Notes: generated from the letters alone by a model not told the origin. Shown: positions 1 through 13,364, counted from the first letter of the stretch. The stretch is 64,000 nucleotides of DNA from Antedon mediterranea (GCF_964355755.1 NC_092676.1:2090288-2154287), one strand, 5' to 3'. Numbers and translations are program-made.

Positions 1-2685
1 TCAGAAAATTTGTCATTAACTATAAATTGTCATATTTGTCATGATAGCGCTATTGATGTACTTTACTAGATATACAATTTTTAATATAATAGTTCAATTA
101 GAATATTATAAATGTTTTTGACCATAAAACCTTTATCAAAGTAAATTCAACTTGGATATTGAAGAGTTGAAAAAAAGTTCACAGTCTATAGTTAGAAACT
201 GATAATTTATTTTTACAGCTAACTAATTGGCGACCCTTTTCTCTACATATCACATCACATATGATAAAAATCATTTTCTGTTTTTATTGTGTCAATTTTC
301 ATCTGCCTTATCTGTTATTATATTAGTTCTATTAATTATTAATATAAATATCCACATACATTAATAAGTTCAATATTTCACATTTATATAAAAGCAAGTA
401 CAGGTATGTTATAATATAATTCAAATTTGAAACATTTTAAAACAGTTTTATTCAAACTGAAACGTCCAAATACGTGTGTCAGTCAAAAAGTTGAAACAAT
501 AAGGATTTCCCGAGTTTCCGAATTTCTTTCAATATTGTTCCTGCTGAAACACAGGTCCTTTACATTCATCTTCCAAATATTCCCCAGGATTTCCCCTTAT
601 TTAAATTTGATAACAGTTACATTATTGATGTCATATTTTACCAATTCATTCCTTTAATCACTTTTTAAAAAAATCAGCAAGAACGCTGTGATTCCAAACT
701 TGGGTTCTATTAAACGTCATGTTAGTTAATAATAATGTTTCCTAGACTTCTTATGAACTCTTTCGCACCATAAATGAACTCATTCTGCAGTAGCTGTTCA
801 GTTTACGGAAAAATCCCAAAAGAAGAATAAAAAATACCACAAAAAAAAAAAGACTCCAGTTGAGATTATTCATGATTGCGGTTCTTGTGCCGCTACTAAG
901 TTTTGCTGAAGAAGTTACAGCAAAACTTATGTTCTTAACTTTTGTCAGAAGTGACATCTTGAAAGATGTCTTGATGTTTCAAGTTTTGTCTGATACCAAA
1001 AGTTGTGGCTATTTGACTTCTCATCATCATCTTCCACTCCTGTGATATTTTGTTATGTTAGTGTCAACAGTGGGATCAGTTTATTATGAATATTCTAGCA
1101 TGAAAGGTCATTGTCATCAACACTGATGACTAATTACAAACACACCTTTAAACACAAATACTGCATTGTGATTGGTTGATTGAAATTTAAAGAGGCATGC
1201 TTCACTGATTATGTTTTTTTTTCTTTTAATATCTTTTTAAAGAATATTACTCATTTTATTCTTTTTATTTTGTTTTATTAATAATAAACTTTATTTTTTT
1301 AAATTTTTCTATGATTACATCATTTTCATATTGTATCACTGTTTCGCTATTTCTTTTGTCGTAAACTCCAAAAATAAAAATTCAACAAAAAGTCAAAATT
1401 GAATAACAATATAAAACCACTTTGATTCATCACAAAGATATGATTGATTTTATTTAAATTAAAGAAAACTGTGAATAATTTATTATTTTACACAAAATAA
1501 TTAATATAAGTTTTGATTTATGATAAAAACTTCTACAAGACCACCAATGATTCCTAAGCATTATGGGATAGTATTACATTTATTCATAGACTAATTTATT
1601 GATGATTTAATTATTTAGTGTGTCTTATACAGTGTGCTATTAATAAGTAAGGTATTATCAAAGTTGTTATCGCATCTCCAGAGGGGAAGCCGAGTACATC
1701 AGCTGACTGGCGCATGAGCTGGGTTATAATTTGTGATTTCCTTTATGCGTACATATGACTCTATTGCATGTGTTGTAGATAAGGAAGTTATTAAAAACCT
1801 CTCAACGACTACGACGGCTAAAACTTGGACTAACTAAACTCTATCCATTTGGATTGTTTTCCCTTTCATTTACACATGAAACTGACTACCTAGTGTTTAG
1901 TTTGACGTCGTCCTATCGATACCACCGACACCTGACTACCTAGTGTTCAGTGTGACGTCGTCCTATCGATACCACCGACACCTGACTACCTAGTGTTTAG
2001 TGTGACGTCGTCCTATCGATACCACCGACACCTGACTACCTGGTGTTTAGTGTGACGTCGTCCTATTGATACCACAGACACCTGACTACCTAGTGTTCAG
2101 TGTGACGTCGTCCTATCGATACCACCGACACCTGACTACCTAGTGTTTAGTGTGACGTCGTCCTATCGATACCACCGACACCCTTTTAGTTACTAAACAT
2201 TCCTTTGTGTCAGACTCTTCGGCCTGCTTTGTATATTTACATATCACTTAAGTCGGCTATTGTTACCAAACAATACAAATCATGCTCTATATATATTTGT
2301 AACAAACCATTGGCAAACTGTTCATTGCGCAATAGCAAATTATTTAATAATTAATTGAAGATTATTCATGGGCATTTTGCCAAGCCGAATTTTAAGAAGG
2401 TAGAGAAAATGATTTGTTAAATATCAAACTAAATTCAAAAAGTTGTAGGCAGTTGTGACGTCCAAGGTAAGGGGATAAGAGAGGGGCCCAGAGGAGTGAG
2501 GTAACATCTTTTTAAAGGTCAAGCAACGATGGTAATCCATTCGTGACGGCCGCAACATTAATGTTAGTTCAACGTTGAGTGACTAACATTATCGTATAAT
2601 TATTGATTATATTATATTTTTTACAATTGTCATGAGAATATTAGAAATGTGTTGATTGATTTATCTATGACTTTGTCTTGTTTAG
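1..2685 (+). other. Presumed intron of the Runx gene upstream of its first visible exon
   Basis: No coding exon is recognisable here on either strand. The first supported exon of the + strand Runx gene begins at 2686 and needs one codon base from an upstream exon, so this stretch is most simply intron. It holds a six-copy 50-bp tandem repeat (1882-2181) and otherwise AT-rich unique-looking sequence. The Runt DNA-binding domain must lie to the left of the window. Confidence 0.6.
1882..2181. repeat. 50-bp tandem repeat, six copies
   Basis: Six head-to-tail copies start at 1882, 1932, 1982, 2032, 2082 and 2132. Units are nearly identical, differing at one to three positions. Each carries GTGACGTCGTCC, which holds TGACGTC, close to a CRE half-palindrome, and ATCGATAC. 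The low divergence implies recent expansion or homogenisation. It sits in the presumed Runx intron. Confidence 0.95.
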
Positions 2686-5600
2686 GCCCGCGTCAGAAGG
2701 TGGTGGAAGACGGTCGAATGCACTCCCCTCACCACATGAATCCGCATGGAGGGGGATTATGGAACCAAGAAGAGATGCCTGATATACAGAGGAAAGCAAT
2801 TCATCATCAACCTCTCAGCTCCTTACCAACCACAAGCAATTTAATGAACCATCAAACTCATGGTATGTAATACTCTCTTAATTCACTCAATCAATTCAGT
2901 TATAAATATATTAGAATGACGTTAGAAAAACAATCAATGTAATTTTGATTTACTTAGCAAACGTCAAAATTAAAATATTAGTCATAATTATAATGTTACT
3001 CAATATTAGTAGTTAGGAAAGGGATAAACAAACATGTTTTATTTTTATTTTAACAGCAATACAGTATTATAAGTTTTTTTTGTAATTTTCCCAACAAAAT
3101 GATCTTTAAAATTAATATGAAGAATGTAGAAAGTGAAGCTGTAAGGAATTGAAAGTTTTTTTTTTAGATGGGCATTTTGTTGCCATGGGTTGCTTAGCAA
3201 CTGTGGAAATAAAACGTTCCTGTCACATGTTACTAGTCAGAGGCAAACAGGAAAACTCACAGACATATCTTGATAAACGACAAATCATTGATAGACATGA
3301 TTGTATCAGTTCATAAACATTGTTTTTTAGCCTATAAACAGAAAGAAAGACAAAAAATGTATTTCAAAATCTCAATATTTAATTTATTTACATGAATGCG
3401 ATGCTTGCACAACATCTGATATTTTCTACATCTAACCCTCTTCTGTGATTTTGTGATGTCACCCGCTCGCACCCTATTGGACTTTGAAACTTATTACCCC
3501 TTATTTCTTATCCATTCTCATCAATTACCCCCCTTTTTTAGTGTGTGGTGGGGGACTTTTGCTTTTCCCTTTTCTTGGTCTTTGACATTTGCCAGATGCT
3601 TTTATAGCTTTATATTTCATTATGAAAGCATACACTCATCATTAAAATTATCTTCCTTTTTTAATAACATCTGTGTTATTATTTATACACAATAATAAAT
3701 CACCATAAGTTTGTTATTCAATCATTATTATCATAATCATTATTATTTATCATTTGTACAATCCTTTTTCCCTGTGCATATGTTCTGTACAAGAGTGGCC
3801 TTAGCATTTTAACTATAATCTCCAGTATATCCATGTATTTAGAATACTAAACAACTAGAGTAAGTATCACATCTATAGTACAAAGTGTACATATTATCTT
3901 TCCAATAATACAATAAGACCTTGAAAAATGGGTCATAGTATTATAGCCAGGGATAAATAGAGAAAAACACAATGTAGAATTGTAGACAAACAAATTATTA
4001 TATGTAAATCTTTAGAAAAGTTGATGCTAACTTCAAAACAATTTTATAAATTTTTAAATGTTTGTTATAATTTGTTAAAAATGTTAAGATCAAGGAATTT
4101 CCAGTACAAATACGTAGCTAAACAATAATTCTTTAACATTTAAATATTTTTTTTTAAATTCATGGCCGATATTTGCTTGCTTCCAATTCTGTAGAAATTA
4201 AGACTTAAAAAAGAAAGATCCATCTTGTAAGATTCTCCTTTGGCAAATTGAAGTGAGGCACACTTCCCTTCTATCAGATGGAAGAAGCGATTTATAATTC
4301 TTTTTATTTGAAGAACAAAAATACAAATTTAAGTGTGCCGAACTTCATTTAACGCCATTGGACGAATATTTACAAATAATGGCTCTTTCTTTTTTCCAGG
4401 CCATTCAGTAGCCTCCAGTCGATCTTCTTCGGTCAGCGAGTACGAAAATACCGAAAGTGTTTTTTGCCGACCACCTTCGGTTTTGTCGGAACAATCGCAT
4501 AATGATCAAGAAGAGAACGGTCATAGTTCAAATGGTTATGGCGCACAATACGGTCAGCAACAGACTGTGCAAGTCCATTTAGACGTTGCTAACTTGGAAC
4601 TTCTGACGATTCGTAAAAGATTTATCGAGCAAGAACACGAAGCGGCGATGGCTTTAAATTGCGCTGAAATGGAATTGGTAGAGATTAAAAAGAAGATGCT
4701 ATTAATGAAAATGAATCGGTTTCTAAAAGAAGACATTACTCCGCAGCAATAGAGTTCGGAATGACTTATGCCAAGCAGTATTGTAACCACAAAGACAGAT
4801 ATAAAAATCACTTAAAAAATGAAAAGATTGCGGATTTTGTCCCTGGGTATTCACATCTAGAAACTACTTCATGTTTATAACGAAATTAGTTTTCCTAAAC
4901 ATTTAAAATTCAAACAACATTTCAATTGTAATTGTTAGAAAATATATAACCTCAGGAATTTTTGAAAACAGTAAGCATAATTAAATAAACAATAGTGTGT
5001 TTGATCATCGACAGTATTTGATTTATATTTCATTGGAAATTTAATTATTCATTGATTGAAAGTTAGTTGTTCTATTTATAGTTGCTTAGCAAAAAAATTA
5101 CTTTGCAGCTATGTGGTTTCTATTTTCGTTCATTTGATATAAAATTGGTTAAATTTAGCAATATCCAACGACAAAAATATTTGTTTTATCTTAATTCCAT
5201 CTGTTCGTGGAAAGGAAAGTCATAGGACATCTTGGAGAGATGTGATGAGCGTTTCTTTTTTTACCTTCATTTGGGACAAATTTAATTGCATCAACATGCT
5301 GTGGTTTCTATTACCTTAAATAACATTTCAATTTATGTATTTTGAATGACAAAAATAGATGTTGCCGTTGGTTGTTTTCTTTTACACCTATGAAGAAGAG
5401 AAAGTGACTAAATTTGACATTCTTTTACACCTATGAAGAAGAGAAAGTGACTAAATTTGACATTCTTTTATAATGTAATGTCGGTGCTTTTGCATACAGA
5501 AATACAAATTCGTGAAACTATTCAAGGAGAGATTTTAAATATCGGATCTCTCTAATATAAACAATAACAATTTCTTGCAAATTCTCTGTTTTTATAATCA

Positions 5601-8600
5601 AGAATTATACAATATGTTCCTATAGCAGAATTTCTTTCTTTTTTACAATGGTCTTTAAATGTAATAATTGTTATTTGATATTAGATGATATAAATTTTAG
5701 TAAAATCGTCCTTTATTTCAAATAAAAAAACATAAGAATTTAAAAAACATCCCAGGTGACAGCTTGGAGGACCAAACATATGAAGGCCAAAACAAGACAA
5801 CAAATACAAAACACTAAAATAAGAAAGTAAAAATAGTAGAAAACATTCAAAAAGCATAATTTTCTTTGTGAAATAAATTTGGTATCCTATTTTTTCTCAA
5901 TAAAATCTTTGCAAGTGATTTAAATTTGATTCCAAGTACTAACCAAGTTACATCTTGTTTTCATCTCTTGTAAAATTTGATTGCGAAATTGTTTCTTGGA
6001 AACTGACAGGATGTTTGGATACCCAAGTAGGGAGTAAAGAGTTCACTTGAGGACATTCAAATTGTCATGTGACAAGCAAATATAGAGGCAAGGTCATTAA
6101 TATACTCAATCAGTTTAACATTTAATAGTACAATATTTGTCCGTGCTAAAGGACAGTATTACAGTATTGGCACCTCTGCTAAAAAGGAGGTTATGTTTTC
6201 AAATCTGTTTGTCTGTCTGTCCATGTAAAAGATATCTTAAGTTTTTGATTAATCGGTTTTCATATCTGTCTGTGTGTCCTCCATGTAAAAAATATCTGAA
6301 GTCCTTGCTTAAATCTTCAAATAAATTTCTAAACACGTTCATCTTGGCCTATAGTAATCATGGAGGACAAGATATTTATTTTTTCCTCCATGTAGTAATC
6401 ATCATCCATTTTTTTTCTTTTTGAGCCTGTATGTTTATAATTATGTGGGCAGTTCTAAAAAATGAATTTATTAAGTATCTTCTGTGTGTTAGTAAGTATA
6501 GTATTCCGTTAAGTGTGTGATCTTCCTGAAATCAATTCTGAAATTCATCTTTATTAATTACTAATAATATATATAATAATATAATAATATGTTAGATCAG
6601 AAGATTTGTAAATTTCTTGGAGCATTTTGTAAGCTCAAAACATATCAATAGTGTGACCTTGTCCAGACCAAGCTATGCACAAACTTATTAATTTGTTTTT
6701 TATTTATTTTACATTGTTATTATTTATATATAAATATATGAAGAACTTTATTTTTTTATATAAATAGTCTTAACTGTACTGTTATCATCTTATAAAAGTT
6801 ATATATTATATAAACTAAATATGTTGTTTTTATGTATTAAAACTAATGTTTGTTAAACAAGATAAAAAGTATTCAAATTAGATAATAAATAAATAAAATA
6901 CATTATAAATGCGGTTCCAGCAATATTCATACCCTTTTTTGATGAGTTTATTAAGAAACTTGTTTTGAAATTATGTTATATAGTATATGTTGAAAAATAA
7001 TAAATGTTTATGTAGTTACTGCAGTAACTGCAGTGGAATAATGTTGACATGGTCCTTAATTTCCACTTGCACACAGCTAGATTAGAAATTTCTAGATTAT
7101 TATAACTTTAAAATTTCATTACAAACACATGCATAATTGATATAACTGATGGTTTATTGATATTAGCCAGTTCACTAAGACTAGACATTGCGATATTAAT
7201 TTACAGTTAGGCCAAATAAAAAAACATACTTGTTAAGCGTCACCGCCCGCTCCTGATTATCCAGCCGCCTCTCTTTTTATTTTTATTTTTTTTTTACCGA
7301 TATACAACGGAAAGTTCAGCGGCCCGGCCCAGCTCCAGAGTAGGGCTCGAAATACACGCTAGCAAACTAGCATTTTGCTAGTAGATTCTTCATAATTGCT
7401 AGTTGAAAATTTCAAAACTAGCAAATGTTTGTTAGGCTAGTGTAATTTTTGAAAAATACGTACTTTTTAGCTTAGCCAACGCTAGCCGCCGATCGCTCTA
7501 TGGGCAATTTGGTGAAAACAATTGTTTCATTTACACGCCGCCGATTTACGTCAAGGAAACGCGAATAGCACCGTGAATCATGTAATGTGGTAAACAGCAA
7601 GCTTTTTCCCCAACACATTAAATCATGTGCATTTAGTACGTCGCTGAGGATTACATCATCAGTCACGTGATTACAGAATACGCGATTATCAATTTAGGGA
7701 TTTAACGAAATAAATATTTTGCCTACACAGTGGTCGAAGCGCGTTTTTTTATAGGTTCGTAAATAGGAAACACCCCATACATAATGGACTCTACCAATTT
7801 TGTTTACGATGATCTCGCGCTTGAGATCGGCACACCACGAGGTCCTGTTGGGCGATGGGTTTCCTTATGCCTGGTTTACCTGTGGAATACATACACTTTT
7901 TGCATCACAACTTTAAATACTGATTTACACAGCAATTGGCAAAGGATTCATCAAAGAAGAATGAATAAGTTGAATAAAAATTCACTTAAGAAATGCCGTA
8001 AGCTGTTTTCAAACTATAAATCAGCCCACTATTTAGTATTATTGAGACCAAATCATGCTTCTCGCGATAGGGAATTTCCTGGATAGATGAGTCGAGCGAG
8101 AGACGGCGGATGGCCGATGAGTGAGGCGGGGGTAGCAGCTTGGACGGATTAGTTAGCCTAGGGCCTAGGATATAAACAATACAAAACTCTCAATTTTGTC
8201 TTAGGCAATAATATTTCATACATAGTCAATTTTGTTCTGTTTCGCATTTTAAAAGTTTGACGTTTCGTCCTAAAAAAAGTGGGCCAAAGCGTCCACCGCG
8301 CAAAAATATACCTCCATAAAAAGTAAAAAAAAAAAAAAAAAAACCGTCCCCCCGCCCCTGAAAATTTATGAGGATGTGACGCTTAACAAGTATATTTTTT
8401 TATTTGGCCTTATACAGACATTACTACATAGGAAATAATGAGTGTCTAAGTCTGCTGGTCAGTAATTGTCTTGATTGTTTTTATTAATAATAATACTAGA
8501 TTGGCATAAGGCCATCATTGTTGTACAACATACATGGTGTTAGCACAGGGTGACTCACTGCCTTTCAATTGGTTATATATATCCTACAACAACCTTTAAT

Positions 8601-9663
8601 CTATGGTAATTGTTTACACATGGTAAAGTTATACAGACATTCTTTTTATGAACTTTGTTGGCCAATTGTAAATAATTTGTTAATAGATTGGCTACTTTGT
8701 GTAAATCTTGGGTACTAGGTAGATTACGAAATTTGGATCAATAAGCTCTTAATACACTGCTGAAAGAGATACAACGCAACTTACAGATCGAAATGAGTTT
8801 TTCCTGGAATTTTTTTTACTGTACTTATTTTTAATGTTCTTCTTTTATTTGTTCTTGTAGATGTTTCACAAGCTGTAATGCCTCCAAAGCCTACATCATG
8901 GCCGAGCCCATATTACACAGCCAGTTATTTCACACCCACCCAATCATCATCCCTACACACGGTTGCGAGAACAACAAGCGAGACTCCGATTTCAATTTCA
9001 GCTGAACACGAGGCTGCGCACCAACTAACACAATTGAACTCTATCGGAAGTAACACTTTCACAACATTGACTCCTTACGGTAAACACGATTCACGATATC
9101 CTATGCAGAGGCAAGGAATCGCAACGGACGACATACGCTTTTCATATCCAAATGCGTCGACGTCTTTCACGACTAACCCGCTCTCGACCTCCATGGAAAC
9201 AAAACCGTTTTTCTCTCCGACGTCTACTTTCCCTCTTCCCTCACCGGGGGATCTTTTCAGCACGCCGACAACCCCAGTGTCTCTAACGTCGTCTCCATTT
9301 TTCCCAACCTCGCCAACTTATCTGTACCCTCATTTATATATGACATCACCAACGACACACAGCTCACCCGCTTCGTTCTACGATGCCCCGCCGCATCTGC
9401 AGATGTTACCATCAGCTCACGATAAGCCTGAAAGCAAACAAACTATTAAGGAAGAGAGTAACGTGTTGATGAGGCATGATCACATGTTGCCGTTTGACGA
9501 TATGTCACGACGCATGGACTTGCCAATGAGTAACCAACTCGGACTGCACTCTAACGATGACCACTTGCGTGTTATCGATCATCATTTACCCGTTGTTACA
9601 TCATCTGGTCATTCATTACCTCCTAGTGATGATCGAAAAGAAGATGTTTGGCGGCCATATTAG
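2686..9663 (+). CDS. Runx (Runt-domain) transcription factor, C-terminal part: exons 2686-2862 and 8861-9663
   Basis: Runx proteins bind DNA with CBF-beta through an N-terminal Runt domain and recruit Groucho/TLE co-repressors through a C-terminal VWRPY. Exon 2686-2862 (177 nt) opens with GPRQKVVEDG, which aligns with the end of the Runt domain (GPREPRR in other Runx proteins). It follows a good acceptor and ends in CATG|gtatgt, leaving one codon base. Exon 8861-9663 takes two bases, reads DVSQAVMPPKP and ends in EDVWRPY followed by a stop. Between these lies a long Ser/Thr/Pro-rich tail, as in the family's transactivation region. A polyadenylation signal follows at 9915-9920. The Runt domain exons and promoter are outside the window. 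Identification rests on VWRPY at the exact C-terminus plus the GPR junction; homology searching would settle it. Runx1/2/3 cannot be distinguished, and many invertebrates have a single copy. Confidence 0.85.
3189..3201. promoter_or_regulatory. Perfect RFX X-box-like palindrome in Runx intron
   Basis: GTTGCTTAGCAAC is a perfect 5-bp inverted repeat around TTA and matches the X-box pattern of two RFX half sites. A further GTTGCC half site is 10 bp upstream at 3179. It is in the intron between the 2686 and 4400 exons. The match is direct; the regulatory role is inference. Confidence 0.35.
4400..4752 (+). CDS. Alternative terminal exon of the Runx gene (predicted)
   Basis: A polypyrimidine-rich acceptor ending TTTTTTCCAG precedes 4400. 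The exon takes two bases to finish a codon, the same phase as the VWRPY exon at 8861, so exon 2686-2862 can join either. It encodes about 117 residues and a stop at 4750-4752. The first half is Ser/Gln/Asn-rich; the second half (LELLTIRKRFIEQEHEAAMA onwards) is a charged, probably alpha-helical or coiled-coil stretch ending KEDITPQQ. AATAAA is at 4984-4989. Codon use looks coding, with no in-frame stop across the exon. Joined to the upstream exon it would give a Runx protein without VWRPY. It could instead be an exapted transposon fragment or part of a different transcript. Transcript data are not available here. Confidence 0.6.
4984..4989 (+). terminator. Polyadenylation signal for the 4400-4752 exon
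   Basis: AATAAA lies 232 bp after the stop codon of the alternative Runx terminal exon, followed by GT-rich sequence (AATAGTGTGTTTG). It fits an independent 3' end for that exon. Confidence 0.45.
5010..7206. other. Runx intronic sequence without recognisable gene
   Basis: AT-rich sequence with no supported exon. It contains the 43-bp duplication at 5378 and a loose repeat at about 6195-6315, where a TCTGTCTGTCCATGTAAAA-like segment occurs twice. Short open frames here have no protein-like character. Confidence 0.5.
5378..5463. repeat. 43-bp direct tandem duplication
   Basis: Two essentially identical 43-bp copies (5378-5420 and 5421-5463) in a Runx intron. No coding potential seen. Confidence 0.9.
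7207..8412. mobile_element. PIF/Harbinger-like non-autonomous DNA transposon
   Basis: Terminal inverted repeats of 34 bp occupy 7210-7243 and 8376-8409 and match at 33 of 34 positions. They begin GGCCAAATAAAAAAA and end GCGTCAC. Both ends are flanked by TTA (7207-7209, 8410-8412). A 3-bp TWA duplication is characteristic of PIF/Harbinger. The 1.2-kb interior has no transposase. It holds GC-richer sequence than its surroundings, a repeated GCTAGCAAACTAGCA motif near 7360, and a 100-codon open frame (7784-8086) with no recognised domain. It is inserted in the Runx intron before the VWRPY exon. Confidence 0.8.
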
Positions 9664-9914
9664 AATATTACCCAGACTTCTTGTCTTCTACAACGAGGTC
9701 CCCTTAACTCTTCCCAATAACTCTATTCTCTCTCATGGTTTCTGATAATCATTGCAAACTTTTATTCGTCTTCCTCAACAAACACTGAAAAAAAATAATT
9801 TCATGAAATATTCAAAAACAAACATTTTTTAAAGAAATAATGAACTGAAATGAAAATGATTAAGCAACTGAGTGTAAATTTAAAATATTTAAGATAAATA
9901 CAAACAGGTTTTGT

Positions 9915-9920
9915 AATAAA
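9915..9920 (+). terminator. Polyadenylation signal of the Runx VWRPY isoform
   Basis: AATAAA lies about 250 bp after the Runx stop at 9663. Further AATAAA-like hexamers occur downstream, so the 3' UTR could be longer. Confidence 0.4.
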
Positions 9921-12900
9921 ATAAGTATAATTATAGCAAGTATTGTATAGTTTAGGTTTTTTGTTTTATTTTATAGAAAAAGGTTTTGAAGTTACATAAA
10001 ACATTTCAATAGGACAGTGACACTTAATTTTATAAATGTAATGAAATTGGGAAATACCAAATTCATCATCGACTATAACATTTATTTGAATAAAACAACT
10101 ACGCCATATTTGAAATAATGTATTCAATCTCATTGTGATTGCCGCCACATGTATTTGATTTCTTGGGCCATGTATTATTACTGTGCCATTTATTATTACT
10201 GTGCCCCTTCAGTTTTACATAGCTATGCATTATTCACAGGAACTCTCTCAAATTTATTCCGACAATTTTACTTTTCTATCTAATTCTTATTTCCCCGCCA
10301 ACTTCTAACAATATTTTATAATGAAGCAAGAGAGAGTTGTATGGAAATGAAATTGTAGAAAAGAATTCTTGTAAATAATGTATTTATTTGTTCTTCTTTG
10401 TTGTTGTTGTATACATTATTTTCTTTTTCTGCAACTGTTGCTTTAAGTCAGTGCTTACAGAATCAGTTGCTTACAAGTCCATCGCAACGGGCAACCTAAC
10501 AACACCTAAAAAACTAGTTCAAAGGTGAAGAAATTTGAGAAAATCAATTAGAGGGAAACCAACAAATCTTAGACATGGTTGCCCTGTGTGTTAGGTGGGC
10601 AACTAAATCTTAGACTTTGGTTGCCCAGGATTCTGGAAGCACTGTAATTGTATGTTACCCAGTATTCTGGAAGCACTGTAATTGTAACACGTTTTGTGAC
10701 GTAACATTCCATCTGTTGTACCTAGCAACAACAAACTCTGTGTCTATTGTTCTGTACCACCTTTAATGCAGTATAGTACAATCATTTTTTCTGTAAATAT
10801 ATAATTTATTTCTACTTTAATTAAGATCATTTGTTTGTACATTTAATTATTCATATGGACAAGGTGCATATTTGTGCCTCAAATTAACTTATAAATATCA
10901 TTGATTTTAAATCAATAAGTTTACTATAATATACGTTTGTGTATTTATTTAGAAAATTATTACCGACCAAAAAATGAGATTCTTACTGAGACTGCATCTA
11001 TCAATATTTATCAATATCTATCCAGGAAGTTAACTCCCTCATCTATCTAAATAAAATAACTACAGTTAAATCATTTATATAAATATTTCCTAATAAGGGA
11101 GTATGATCATTCAATCCAAAATATATCTAAAAGTACCCTATCTCTTCTAAATAAGAGGTAACATTTGATTACTGTATCTAAATATCTCTACCAATTGGGT
11201 GGGACTGATGTGGGAAAATATAGATATGCCACCTTTATCAAAATATATAATTCAATTTACTTACGTTGTATTCAATGTTCAACGTTCCACTTTGTTTATA
11301 CCTAAAGCAGGCGTATCTGCAATGCTACCAACTTAGCAATAATAAGTATTGTACTTAAGTTATAGTTGGTAATAGATGTTATTTAATTTAGCTTTTAAGG
11401 AATTTGTATATAGTTATTTGGTTATTAAAGCGCTAGATTTTCTATAAATATTATTAAGACAAAGCAAAGCAAGATCTGAAATTGTCCGCCGTCTTTCTTG
11501 CATGTATTTGCATATATTTATATATATATATTTGCATATATTTTGCATACAGAATGATTTTCAAATAAATGCTGATTTGATATAAATTATTTTGTAAACT
11601 GTCTTTGTTTTACTTTGACAAAATTTAGGTTGGAGAATAACATAATTGCAATTCACAGAATCTTTGTATGTAAATAATATCTGTTTTCTAAAATGCATAC
11701 AATTGCTGTTTTACAAAATTGTAAAGATGTCTTAAAAATTTGACAATTTGTAAGTTTTAATTATCTTTTATTATATTTATTATATGAATATATTTATTAT
11801 TAGGAAATAGATTTTAAAATATTTTAAAGAGCAAAACATATTTTTTTACAGTAAGGGTGTGTTAGAGATAATACAAGATTATTCAGAAACATAAAATTTA
11901 GTTTAGGAGTGGCCAGAGCAGGAAAAAACATGGTTATCATATTGAGATATTGCAAATTATACAAATTTGTTGTTAAATCTGATGGAAAACTACAATATAT
12001 ATCAAAATATTTTAACAAAAAATGTTACCTTGATACAGTACAAAAGTGTGAAAGTTTTATACCTCTCTGTAAGATTTCTGGGAATAATCCATGTAAAAAT
12101 TTGTAATGTAAACCGGGTATAAAAACCAGTAATTATAGAGTAATCACTAGAGACGCACGGATATACTGTAAGCGCAGCGCAAGTAATTTGACCAATGACA
12201 AGCGACATAGATAGAAGCCCAGTGCAAAAATTGAAATGCTTAATCTTACATGATTTTGTAGAAACTGAAAGGCCTAAGTTATAATATAAAGATAATATGT
12301 TAAAATTGTCCGCATATCACGTTCATTTCCTATAGGAAGAAAGGATTTCAACTTTTAACAAGCCTTACATTACGCCGTAAAATTCAAAAGAAAAGCATAT
12401 GTTCTAGATTATCTATAATTGTCGAGGAAACAAAATAGATTAGTTTGGCAAATATTACAAAATGAATTATTAAAAAAAAACAATTATATCAACAATAAAT
12501 AAGATATCGAAATTGCTAAAGGATTGCCAAAATTAGATTATACAACAATTTTTTAATGGCAGTAATTTTAAGATGTTCACGTATGCACCTGTTGTATTAA
12601 TTATGCAAAGTCATGCATTAGCCAATTGTAAGACAGGAAGCTAATCGCATGCGTATCTATCAAACACTATTACCCCACTTGTCATTAACAATTGCTTTCA
12701 ACGTTCTACATAATTGATGTACGATTAATAAAATTAATCACATGTGCTGCAATTGTGGGTTTTGGGGGTTATTTTATCAATTTGAAACGACAGGAAAAGA
12801 TCCTATAATACTCAGCTGATGATATGAAAACAACCAGAACACAGTTGCAACCAATGCATGCATCTCGTGACGGACGAACGTAGGCTAAAATAGCGAAGGC

Positions 12901-13364
12901 AGGATCATGTGCAGTGTGCTGTCTGTTATCAGATTCTGTCTGTCTGTCCTACAAATAGAAGGTTACAGGTTCTTATAAAACTACAACATTCAATAAAGAT
13001 GATAAATAGCAACAGTAGAAACATTTAGAAACATTTGAGCATGCGCACAATTATTTTTGTTTCAATTTATGGAGGAATGTTGGTTATAATGGATGCGATC
13101 TAAAAGAATCACAAATGCCAGCCGATTTTACTGTCCAAAACCATAAATATCTCCAATTCAAAAAAAGGAAATTTCAACATTAATTGATTTGACTTTTATT
13201 AAATAAGGAAGAGAAACACCTGTTTGTTTAGGTAATAATATTATTTTGGTAGATAAACTCTACAGTAATGTGAATCACTCACGATAATTAAATTACAAAA
13301 TAAGAAAATAAACTATTTTTTCCGAAACGTGGACCTTTCCAATATTCAATTATGATATATGGAT
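9921..13364. other. Intergenic stretch downstream of Runx with no supported gene
   Basis: No exon or RNA gene recognised. A 34-bp tandem duplication (CCCAG-ATTCTGGAAGCACTG) occupies 10624-10687. The rest is AT-rich with many short stops in all frames. Distal Runx 3' UTR may extend into the first few hundred bases. Confidence 0.5.

Noticed and set aside
427-1045. Short frames at the left edge as Runx upstream exons
   Set aside because: None resembles the Runt domain or has matching splice sites and phase.
8281-8343. Poly-A run suggesting a retroposed gene end
   Set aside because: It is inside the Harbinger-like element and is mirrored by a T-rich run near its left end.
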